This document shows positions 7,447-15,623 of a DNA stretch of 64,000 nt, in pieces. The translations under genes and the position numbers were made by a program. Source of the stretch: JAFGUF01 sp040883315 (GTDB taxonomy: Bacteria > Bacillota > Clostridia > Christensenellales > UMGS416); assembly GCA_040883315.1 (NCBI GenBank), contig JBFLKU010000019.1, positions 62,001 to 126,000 on the forward strand, written 5' to 3'. How positions within the stretch are numbered: the first letter of the stretch is position 1; every line of letters begins with the position of its first letter. The notes beneath the pieces were generated by a model that did no database searches, had not been told where the DNA came from, and was given only the letters and a program-made list of their open reading frames with translations.

Positions 7447-10347
7447 ATGAATAGAAATGATGACCACTTCAATAATAACGGCAGAAGAAGCGGCAGAAAT
7501 AATAAATCTGATTCTCCGTCCTTTTTTTCTAAAATGATTAAGGACTTCAAAATCGGAATAAAAACAATAAAAGATAATATTTTATCCTATTTCAAAAGGC
7601 AGAATACTGCTGATAATGAAAGCCAAATAGCAAAAAATGAATATCACGAAAATCAGCCGCAGAGCGTACAAAATGTTTCTATTTTCAAAAAACGCACAAA
7701 GGAACATTCATTTTTGGTTTCCACTCTGCTTACATCTGTTTTTATTTTTGTCCTAGTCCTTGCTTTTTTAGGTGTTGCAGGAATAGGTGCTGTGGTTGGC
7801 GTTGCAAACGCTTATGTAGATACTACACCTGTTTTGGACATTGAAAAAATAGAAAACTTGTCAGAGTCATCATTTATATATGATAGCAACGGCGAATATA
7901 TCACCACGTTTTCAGGTCTGGAAAACAGAATTTATGTGCCTATAGATGAAATACCAACTACCCTGCAGGAGGCTTTTGTAGCTGTTGAAGATTCACGCTT
8001 TTATACCCATAACGGAATTGACCCGAAGCGTATTGTAGGTGCATTTTTTAATAACCTGCGCACAGACACCACACAGGGCGGCTCCACCATCACCCAGCAA
8101 TTAATCAAGCTTCGGCTTTTGAGCAACGAGCAAACATATAAAAGAAAGCTGCAGGAGGCATATCTGGCAATACAGCTGGAACAAACATATACAAAAGACC
8201 AGATACTTGAATCATATCTAAATACCATCGACCTAGGCTCTGGTAACTATGGAATAAAAGCTGCTGCAATAGACTATTTCGGAAAAGAGCTGGATGAGCT
8301 TACGCTTAGAGAGTGTGCATTGCTTGCAGGTGTTGCAAGGAGCTCATACCTATATAATCCTCGCTCCAATTACTATGTGTGGGAAACTCCAAAAAGACTT
8401 GTTGACAGAACCAACACGGTTCTATACAGAATGTATCAATCCGGTTATATAACAAAGGAAGAATATGATGAAGCTCTGAAAGAGCCTGACCATATTGTGG
8501 AAGAGAGCCAACGACAAAAGATGTATGATATGCCATACTTTTTAGAGTATTCTATATCAGACGTTGTCACGAAAATAATCGAAGCAAGGGGCATGACAGT
8601 AAGCAAAACAAACCGTTCACTTGTGGAAAATGAGCTGAGAACCAAAGGATACCACATATACACTACCGTAGATCGTGACATTCAGCTAACCGTTGAGTCC
8701 TCTCTATACACCTGGGACGACTACCCAAACACAATGTATAAATCCAGCTCCACTATGATTGTGCCAAATGGCGATGGCACTACTCAGGAGATAGTACAGC
8801 CTCAGGCTGCTGCGGCAGTATACGACTACACCACTGGTGAGCTTAAAGCAATAGTTGGCGGAAGGCAAGAGCCGACTGTTATGAAAGCATTTAACAGAGC
8901 TTACCAATCACATATGCCGGTGGGCAGCTCCATTAAGCCATTGGCTGTATATGGACCAGCACTAAATAATGGTATTTCTCCCGCAAGTGTGGTTTTAGAC
9001 CTTCCTTTGCCTGTGCAGGGCTGGCTTTCCGAGCGCGGCTATCCCAGCAACTATTCAGGCAAATTTACCGGGCCTATAACAGTACGCACAGCATTAATGC
9101 GATCTGTAAACATGGCAGCAGTTCGGATTTTGGTGGACGAAGTAGGCATAGAGCAATCATACAATACACTAGTTGATTTGGGCATAAACCCAGACTATAT
9201 TAATAAAGACGGTGCTGGACTTGGGCTTGGCACATCCGGTATAACTGTTATAGATATGTCAGTAGCATTTGGTGCTATAGGAAACAACGGCGTATATATA
9301 GAGCCTATATCATTCACAAAGGTTGTTGACAACAACGGCAATATAATTATTGATGCTACGCAATTGCAAATACAGAAGCCTGTATTCACCCCTGCGGCTG
9401 ACTGGCTGCTTGTAGATCTTCTTAAGGATGCAGTAAAATCAGGTACTGGAACGCATGCAAACATCAGTGGTATGACCGTAGCAGGAAAAACAGGGACAAA
9501 CAGCGACTACAGAGGTGTATTTTTCGCAGGGCTCACTCCCTATTATTCTGCTGCAGTGTGGGTGGGACATGACGGATACGAGCAGCTGGAGAGAACAGCG
9601 CAAGGCGGACGCGACGCTGCACCGCTGTGGCAGGATTTCATGAGCAAAATCCATCAGGATAAAGCATTGCCTAATAAAGATATATTACAGACTACTCCCT
9701 CAGAATTAGGATTAACAAAGGTAAAGGTATGCTCTGTTTCCGGTCTGCGAGCTACAGATGCATGCAGCCTAGATGCATCGGGCAGAACACCTGTTACAGA
9801 CTATTTCCAAAGTGGAACAGCTCCAACTGAATTTTGCGACCAACACTATTTGGTGAATATATGTACAGAAACCAATCTTCTTGCTACACCCTACTGTCCA
9901 AATGTAACAGCACAGGCTTTGCTTGTAATACCAACTGATTCACCAATAAATCAGCTGGATGACCAGCAATTCATAAAGTATTTTCCATATGCGGTGCGTG
10001 GAATTGAGGATATTAATTCGTTATTGCTGGAGGGAAGCCACGAAGACCCACTATATGCAGACCATTACTGCAGTATCCACACATTAGAATGGTATGAAAA
10101 TGACAATAAGATGAAAGATGCTGTATCATCAGCGGAAGCTTTGCTTAGCGAAGTAAGCAGTCTTTTGACTCAATATGGAGATAATTTGGACGAAAACCAC
10201 ATGAATCAAATTAATGAAGCCATAAACAACCTTAACCTATTGAAAACAGCTCAGGATGACTATGCAGCTTTAGTAAATGCAACACAGTCCCTAAGAACCC
10301 TGAAAGAAGCCTATTTGGATATTTATATAGTTCCTGAGAATCCATAG
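7447..10347 (+). CDS. Class A penicillin-binding protein (transglycosylase/transpeptidase)
   Basis: Bifunctional peptidoglycan synthase of the PBP1A family, 966 residues, polymerising glycan strands and cross-linking stems outside the membrane. A basic, Asn/Ser-rich cytoplasmic tail (1-85) precedes a membrane segment (about 90-118). The GT51 domain shows VEDSRFYTHNGID (near 179-191) and GGSTITQQL. The transpeptidase domain has GSSIKP (active Ser near 494), SVN (near 553) and KTGT (near 681). The C-terminal 200 residues hold several Cys residues in a pattern usual for clostridial PBP1 and end in a helical segment. GGAGG lies before the ATG, and a TATAAT box is at 7407-7412. A terminator follows, so it is monocistronic. 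Confidence 0.95.
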   Translation: MNRNDDHFNNNGRRSGRNNKSDSPSFFSKMIKDFKIGIKTIKDNILSYFKRQNTADNESQIAKNEYHENQPQSVQNVSIFKKRTKEHSFLVSTLLTSVFIFVLVLAFLGVAGIGAVVGVANAYVDTTPVLDIEKIENLSESSFIYDSNGEYITTFSGLENRIYVPIDEIPTTLQEAFVAVEDSRFYTHNGIDPKRIVGAFFNNLRTDTTQGGSTITQQLIKLRLLSNEQTYKRKLQEAYLAIQLEQTYTKDQILESYLNTIDLGSGNYGIKAAAIDYFGKELDELTLRECALLAGVARSSYLYNPRSNYYVWETPKRLVDRTNTVLYRMYQSGYITKEEYDEALKEPDHIVEESQRQKMYDMPYFLEYSISDVVTKIIEARGMTVSKTNRSLVENELRTKGYHIYTTVDRDIQLTVESSLYTWDDYPNTMYKSSSTMIVPNGDGTTQEIVQPQAAAAVYDYTTGELKAIVGGRQEPTVMKAFNRAYQSHMPVGSSIKPLAVYGPALNNGISPASVVLDLPLPVQGWLSERGYPSNYSGKFTGPITVRTALMRSVNMAAVRILVDEVGIEQSYNTLVDLGINPDYINKDGAGLGLGTSGITVIDMSVAFGAIGNNGVYIEPISFTKVVDNNGNIIIDATQLQIQKPVFTPAADWLLVDLLKDAVKSGTGTHANISGMTVAGKTGTNSDYRGVFFAGLTPYYSAAVWVGHDGYEQLERTAQGGRDAAPLWQDFMSKIHQDKALPNKDILQTTPSELGLTKVKVCSVSGLRATDACSLDASGRTPVTDYFQSGTAPTEFCDQHYLVNICTETNLLATPYCPNVTAQALLVIPTDSPINQLDDQQFIKYFPYAVRGIEDINSLLLEGSHEDPLYADHYCSIHTLEWYENDNKMKDAVSSAEALLSEVSSLLTQYGDNLDENHMNQINEAINNLNLLKTAQDDYAALVNATQSLRTLKEAYLDIYIVPENP

Positions 10348-10366
10348 TATAAGTTATTGCATCATG

Positions 10367-10392
10367 AGAGCCGATTAATCTCGGCTCTTTTT
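10367..10392 (+). terminator. Rho-independent terminator after the PBP gene
   Basis: Eight-base stem AGAGCCGA with TCGGCTCT and a six-base loop, followed by a T run, 20 bases after the stop codon. Confidence 0.88.
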
Positions 10393-10503
10393 CATTAGCT
10401 TCCTATATGATAGATCGTGTCATAAAAATTATGTTGACTTCTAAAATATAATAATATATAATTAAAAACCATTTTTGCTACTATCAACCATATAGGAATT
10501 ATT

Positions 10504-12768
10504 ATGAACGATATTGTTTTAAAAGAAGAACAAAGCAAGCTGAATTCTGTATTGGAATACATCCGAAAAGAAAAAATTCGACTTGAGGAAGAAGAAAAAA
10601 AGCAAGCAGCTGAGGTAAAAAAACAAAAGCTGGCAGCTGGCGGATCATTTACTATGGATTTATTCGTAGCAGAGAAAATCTATGCTATCAGTGAAAGACT
10701 GCTAAAAAACATATTCAAATCACTCTCCACTCCATACTTCACAAGAATAGATTTTAGAAACGATGAAGAAAAAAGTGAACGAAAATACTACATTGGAAAA
10801 TGGGGCGTCAGCAACACCAAAACACAGGAACCCATAGTAATAGACTGGCGAAGCCCAATAGCAAACCTATACTACACACATCAGGTGGGCTCGGCTGAAT
10901 ACTCCACTCCTGAAGGAGAAGTTACAGGCGAAATACTGCTGAAAAGACTATTCAATATAGAAGAAGGACAAATCAAGAATATAATAGAAGCGGATATAAT
11001 AAGCGAAGGTGACTATCTGAACGATGTACTTTCAGACCATGCTGACGCCAGACTAAAGGATATAGTCACAACCATTCAAAGCGAGCAAAACGCAGTTTTA
11101 AGATACAATCATAGAGCTCCTATCATAGTACAGGGCGTAGCAGGTGCAGGAAAAACAACAATAGCTCTTCATAGAATAATGTGGATGCTCTATACTTTCC
11201 AAAAAACTATGGAACCTAAAAACATAATGGTTATTGCACCCTCTCCCCTATTTTTGGACTATATTTCAGCTGTTTTGCCGGATATGGGCGTTGAAGACGT
11301 TATTCAGGAAACATTTTATGGACTGGCATGCAGGCTATGCAGTGCAAAGCTATATAATGTGGATGATTCATATATTCTACTTAATCTATTGGACAAAAAT
11401 GTTTCAGATTTAGACAAAACTAAATACATTAATTATGCGAAATTCAAAGGCTCACTAGTATTCAAGGAAATACTAAACGAATATATAGCAAATCTATATA
11501 AATACATTCTGCCTAAAGAAGGATTATATATAAAAACAAAGCAGGTAATATCATACGATAAAATTATTAGCATGTTTATAAATGAGCTTTCTCCTTTTAA
11601 TTTTTCAGATAGAAAAAAAGAGCTTAAGAAATCATTAAGCAATATTTACAACACAAAAACCAAAATCGAGCAAAATAGTGTGGAGTCCAAGGTGAAAAAA
11701 CGGGCAAATCTGGTTCGAGAAGTATATAAAGATGATGCTGAAAAAAGACAAAGTCTGATGAAGGAGCTATACAAAGCAAGAGATGAAAAAATCGCTGAAA
11801 TAGATGAATTCTCAAAAAACACAGTTAAAAACTATATAGATAAATTAAAAGTGCCCACACTGCTGGATAGCTATAAGCATTTTCTTTCTGAATATATTCC
11901 AAGCGAAAAATTTATTGATTACACTGATGAATGGAATATTCTAAAGGAAATTACTCTCAAAAACCTACAATCTAAAAAAATGGAGACTTCCGATATCCCT
12001 CCACTCTTGATTTTGCAGGAAAAATTATTTGGTCATAAAGAAACGCTGGATATTCATCACACGGTTTTAGACGAGGCACAGGATTTCTCGCCATTTATGT
12101 TTGATACCCTAAAGTCCCTAACACATAATAATTCATTCACTATAGTTGGTGACCTGGCTCAGGGCATATACGCATACCAAGGTGTACAAAACTGGGGCAA
12201 AATGAAAAACGACGTTTTTGATGAGACTTCCAGCTACTTCGAGCTGGTTACATCATACAGAAATACTGTTGAGATAATGAATCTGGCTGAAAAGTGTGCG
12301 ATACGCCACAGCCAAGGCAGAACACCTGCAAAGCCTGTGCTTCGCCATGGAGAGATGCCAAAGCTGATAAAAGCGAATAATCTGATTGATGATATTGCCG
12401 CAGAAATACAAAAACATCTGGACGGTAACATGAAATCCATAGCGGTAATAGACAAAATGCCAAACGACTGCATCGATATATACAAAAAACTAAAGAAGAA
12501 AATACCAGATATAAAGTATCTTGATGACAAAAACACGGTATATGAAGGCGGAATTATGGTGATGCCTGCATACCTATGTAAAGGATTGGAGTTCGACTGT
12601 GTAATAATTGCAAACGCCGAGGAAAGCAATTTCCCTGATGATTTTCTGCATTCACGTCTTCTATATGTCTGCATGACCAGACCTATACATAAACTTAGTT
12701 TATATTATACAGATAGTGCTAGTAAGCTGGTTGATGAAAATCTATGTGAGCAAGTAAATTCAATTTAG
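10504..12768 (+). CDS. helD: HelD-like superfamily 1 helicase (RNA polymerase recycling factor)
   Basis: A 754-residue UvrD/Rep-type ATPase of the HelD family. HelD proteins bind RNA polymerase and use ATP to eject nucleic acid and recycle the enzyme. The N-terminus is a charged helical arm (residues 1-45), as in the HelD clamp arm. Walker A is GVAGAGKTT near residues 212-220, preceded by IVQ; motif II is VLDEAQDFSP near 520; later motifs include VTSYRN near 581, KGLEFDCVIIANAEE near 693 and LLYVCMTRP near 719. A lysine-rich insertion lies between 360 and 430. A divergent or degraded UvrD helicase is the alternative, but the DEAQD and N-terminal arm favour HelD. Confidence 0.88.
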   Translation: MNDIVLKEEQSKLNSVLEYIRKEKIRLEEEEKKQAAEVKKQKLAAGGSFTMDLFVAEKIYAISERLLKNIFKSLSTPYFTRIDFRNDEEKSERKYYIGKWGVSNTKTQEPIVIDWRSPIANLYYTHQVGSAEYSTPEGEVTGEILLKRLFNIEEGQIKNIIEADIISEGDYLNDVLSDHADARLKDIVTTIQSEQNAVLRYNHRAPIIVQGVAGAGKTTIALHRIMWMLYTFQKTMEPKNIMVIAPSPLFLDYISAVLPDMGVEDVIQETFYGLACRLCSAKLYNVDDSYILLNLLDKNVSDLDKTKYINYAKFKGSLVFKEILNEYIANLYKYILPKEGLYIKTKQVISYDKIISMFINELSPFNFSDRKKELKKSLSNIYNTKTKIEQNSVESKVKKRANLVREVYKDDAEKRQSLMKELYKARDEKIAEIDEFSKNTVKNYIDKLKVPTLLDSYKHFLSEYIPSEKFIDYTDEWNILKEITLKNLQSKKMETSDIPPLLILQEKLFGHKETLDIHHTVLDEAQDFSPFMFDTLKSLTHNNSFTIVGDLAQGIYAYQGVQNWGKMKNDVFDETSSYFELVTSYRNTVEIMNLAEKCAIRHSQGRTPAKPVLRHGEMPKLIKANNLIDDIAAEIQKHLDGNMKSIAVIDKMPNDCIDIYKKLKKKIPDIKYLDDKNTVYEGGIMVMPAYLCKGLEFDCVIIANAEESNFPDDFLHSRLLYVCMTRPIHKLSLYYTDSASKLVDENLCEQVNSI

Positions 12769-12782
12769 TTATCAAAAATAAA

Positions 12783-12808
12783 AGCACCCATCGGGTGCTA
12801 TTTTTTTT
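12783..12808. terminator. Bidirectional terminator between helD and pgsA
   Basis: AGCACCCATCGGGTGCT forms a tight hairpin. It is followed by T residues on the plus strand and preceded by A residues, giving a T run on the minus strand, so it can stop both convergent genes. Confidence 0.88.
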
Positions 12809-12810
12809 AT

Positions 12811-13395
12811 TTAGCTCGCTATTTCATCGGCATGTTCCTTCTCCTGCCCGCTTGATGATCTTAAATATTTAACCACATACTGAACAAGTGCAAATATTGC
12901 AAATAGCACCGTGAAGATTATTACATAAATATCATATGGTGAAACATAATCATGTAAAAATAACAATACTACTGAAAAAGAAAAGAATACAGTTGTTAAT
13001 TTGCCGAAAATATTGGACTGAACAACAGTGTCTCTTTTATGGAACATCAAAAACCCGCCCAATATTTGCAGTGCTTCTTTTGTTACTATAACAATTAGCA
13101 CCCATAGAGGTAGTATTCCTGATAAATACATGCAGCATAGCACAGTGACCAGCATCAGTTTATCTGCAAATGGATCTAGCAGCTTGCCAAGCGGTGTTAT
13201 TAAATCATACTTTCTGGCAATATATCCGTCTATTAGGTCTGTAGCTGATGCAGTTAAATATGTAATAAATGCTGCCAGTGTCATTCCTTTTTTAAAAAAT
13301 AATATTAGTACCCCTACTAAAAGAATCCTTATAATTGACAAAATATTTGGAAGATTCAAATTGCTTTTGCTCATTAAAATTGTTTTGGCTTTCAT
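12811..13395 (-). CDS. pgsA: CDP-diacylglycerol--glycerol-3-phosphate 3-phosphatidyltransferase
   Basis: Membrane enzyme that makes phosphatidylglycerol phosphate from CDP-diacylglycerol and glycerol 3-phosphate. The 194-residue protein has the CDP-alcohol phosphotransferase signature, split as DLIDGYIARK then TPLGKLLDPFADK (Asp-Gly, Ala-Arg, Gly and two Asp), near residues 53-80, and about five hydrophobic segments. The frame opens with MKAKTILMSKSNLNLPN, and a second Met at residue 8 (MSKSNLNLPNILS) resembles the usual PgsA start better; I keep the longer frame. It is convergent with helD and divergent from the topoisomerase genes. Confidence 0.9.
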   Translation of the reverse strand: MKAKTILMSKSNLNLPNILSIIRILLVGVLILFFKKGMTLAAFITYLTASATDLIDGYIARKYDLITPLGKLLDPFADKLMLVTVLCCMYLSGILPLWVLIVIVTKEALQILGGFLMFHKRDTVVQSNIFGKLTTVFFSFSVVLLFLHDYVSPYDIYVIIFTVLFAIFALVQYVVKYLRSSSGQEKEHADEIAS

Positions 13396-13598
13396 AAAAT
13401 ATATCTATTCTCTCTCTTAAAATTATAACCTATTTATATATTGCCATTTTATATGTATAAAAAAATAAAAATGACAAATTATTCATAAAAATAATATTAG
13501 CATATGGCTAGATTATAGTCAAGATGCTAAAGAACACCATTGGATAACAGGCGAACATATTTTCTTGAACGGGTATTGGAATTATGTTATAATTATTG

Positions 13599-13627
13599 TT
13601 GACAATGTTCAAGAAGTCACTTATATT
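13599..13627 (+). promoter_or_regulatory. Promoter of the topoisomerase operon
   Basis: TTGACA (13599-13604) and TATATT (13622-13627) with a 17-base spacer, starting transcription near 13634. A second candidate overlaps upstream, with TTGAAC at 13564 and TATAAT at 13588-13593. The strong box lies inside the longest open frame of the downstream gene, which supports the later TTG start. Confidence 0.75.
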
Positions 13628-13663
13628 TATCAGTGGAACAAGTATCGAAAGGCGGAGAATATT

Positions 13664-15622
13664 TTGGATAGCAAGTCATATAGTTCAAATGATATAAAGG
13701 TATTAGAGGGTCTGGAAGCGGTAAGAATGCGTCCCGGCATGTATATAGGCTCCACAGGCACCAAAGGTCTGCACCACCTAATATGGGAAATCGTAGACAA
13801 TGCTGTGGACGAGGCAGCAAACGGATATGCAGACGAAGTATTTGTATGTATCAATGAGGATAAATCTGTTACTGTTATAGACAACGGCAGAGGAATGCCT
13901 GTTGATTTGCATCCAACTATGAAAAAAAGTGGTGTTGAGGTAATTTTTACGCAGCTCCATGCTGGCGGTAAATTCGACAGCAATTCATATTCATACTCAG
14001 GAGGTCTCCACGGCGTTGGTGCATCTGTAGTTAATGCACTTTCCGAATGGCTTGCTGTTGAGGTTCACAAAGACGGGAAGCTATATAAACAAAGATTTGA
14101 AAGCAAGTTCTCGCAATCAAAAAAGAAAGTGATATCAGGAAAGCCGACAGGTCCACTAGAGCTGGCTGGCAATACTTTCGAAAAAGGTACTTGTGTTACA
14201 TTTAAACCAGACGTTACGGTGTTCGACCACCTTAACTATAATCAAGAGACTATTCAACGACGCCTGCAGGAACTGGCATATCTAAATAAAGGATTAACTA
14301 TACATTTCCTGGATAAAAGAAAAAACAGCCCGTTGAAAGAAAAATACTATTTTGAGGGCGGCATTGTGGATTTCATCAAGCAGCTAAACAGCGATAAAAC
14401 TGTTTTGAATGAAGAACCTATCTTGATTTCCGGTGTCAGAGACGACATACACATCGAGGTAGCTATACAATATGACAGCGGATACAATGATAACGTTTTT
14501 TCATATGTAAATAATATCCCTACACCAAACGGAGGCACACACGAGACTGGATTCAAGGCTGCTATCACAAAAACAATGAATGACTACATGCGCCAAAACG
14601 GAATGCTGAAGGAAAAAGACGCCAACCTATCCGGCGAAGATTTCCGTGAAGGCATGACCAGCGTTATAGCTCTGAAAATGCGTAATATACAATTTGAAGG
14701 ACAAACAAAAACAAAGCTTGGAAATGCAGAAGCTAGAAAAGCCGTTGAAACATTAATCAATGAAAAACTAAGTATCTATCTATCAGATTTAAAAAATGCT
14801 GATTCAGTCGGCAGAATAATTGAAAAAGCTGTAAAATCCGCCAAAGTGCGTGCTGCCACCAGAAAGGCAACACAGCTTGCCAGAAAGCGCTCTGCCCTAG
14901 AAGGCGCACCATTGGTAGGAAAGCTATCATCATGCACAGGCAGAAAGCCGGAGGAAAACGAGCTGATTCTGGTTGAGGGTGATTCAGCTGGCGGCTCTGC
15001 AAAGCAGGCCAGAGACAGAAGATTTCAGGCAATCCTGCCCCTTCGCGGCAAGCCGCTGAATGCAGAACGCAAAAGACTGGATGCAGTGCTTGGAAACGAA
15101 GAATTTCGTTCTATCATCTCAGCTCTTGGTGCGGGAATAGATGCAGACTTTGATATATCAAAATTAAAATATCATAAAATTATAATACTTTCTGATGCGG
15201 ACCAAGACGGCGCTCACATTCGAGCCATTCTTCTTACATTCTTTTTCAGATATATGAAAGAGCTTGTTACAAACGGCAATATTTTCATTGGTCAACCTCC
15301 CCTTTACAAGGTGAAAAGAGGCAGAACTGAGCAATATTGCTACGATGACAAAGCACTAAAAATAGCAATAGAGGAAATAGGCAAAGGCTATACAATCCAA
15401 AGATATAAAGGTCTCGGCGAAATGAACCCTGAACAGCTTTGGGATACTACACTAAATCCCGATGGCAGAAAGCTTATTCAAGTATCTATAGAGGATGCTG
15501 CAGAGGCTGACAGACTGGTATCTCTGCTGATGGGTGACAAAGTAGAGCCGAGGCGAGACTACATTATAAGTCATGCTAATTTTGACGGCGGCGACATAAT
15601 AAAAGGCGTAGAAGGAGCATAA
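13664..15622 (+). CDS. Type IIA DNA topoisomerase subunit B (GyrB/ParE)
   Basis: ATPase and TOPRIM subunit of DNA gyrase or topoisomerase IV; with the downstream A subunit it changes DNA supercoiling or separates chromosomes. From the TTG start the protein has 652 residues. It begins SSNDIKVLEGLEAVRMRPGM, shows the GHKL ATPase motifs EIVDNAVDEA, DNGRGMPV and GGLHGVGASVVNALS, and the TOPRIM motifs LVEGDSAGGSAKQARDR and LSDADQDGAHI. TTG at 13664 is chosen because AAGGCGGAG lies just upstream; the open frame to 13565 would cover the promoter. A subunit follows after one base, so they form an operon. No recF or dnaA is nearby, so gyrase versus topoisomerase IV is left open. Confidence 0.93.
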   Translation: MDSKSYSSNDIKVLEGLEAVRMRPGMYIGSTGTKGLHHLIWEIVDNAVDEAANGYADEVFVCINEDKSVTVIDNGRGMPVDLHPTMKKSGVEVIFTQLHAGGKFDSNSYSYSGGLHGVGASVVNALSEWLAVEVHKDGKLYKQRFESKFSQSKKKVISGKPTGPLELAGNTFEKGTCVTFKPDVTVFDHLNYNQETIQRRLQELAYLNKGLTIHFLDKRKNSPLKEKYYFEGGIVDFIKQLNSDKTVLNEEPILISGVRDDIHIEVAIQYDSGYNDNVFSYVNNIPTPNGGTHETGFKAAITKTMNDYMRQNGMLKEKDANLSGEDFREGMTSVIALKMRNIQFEGQTKTKLGNAEARKAVETLINEKLSIYLSDLKNADSVGRIIEKAVKSAKVRAATRKATQLARKRSALEGAPLVGKLSSCTGRKPEENELILVEGDSAGGSAKQARDRRFQAILPLRGKPLNAERKRLDAVLGNEEFRSIISALGAGIDADFDISKLKYHKIIILSDADQDGAHIRAILLTFFFRYMKELVTNGNIFIGQPPLYKVKRGRTEQYCYDDKALKIAIEEIGKGYTIQRYKGLGEMNPEQLWDTTLNPDGRKLIQVSIEDAAEADRLVSLLMGDKVEPRRDYIISHANFDGGDIIKGVEGA

Positions 15623-15623
15623 A

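Noticed and set aside
13565..13663. N-terminal extension of topoisomerase subunit B
   Set aside because: The extension covers the TTGACA/TATATT promoter and has no ribosome site. AAGGCGGAG just before TTG 13664 marks the real start.
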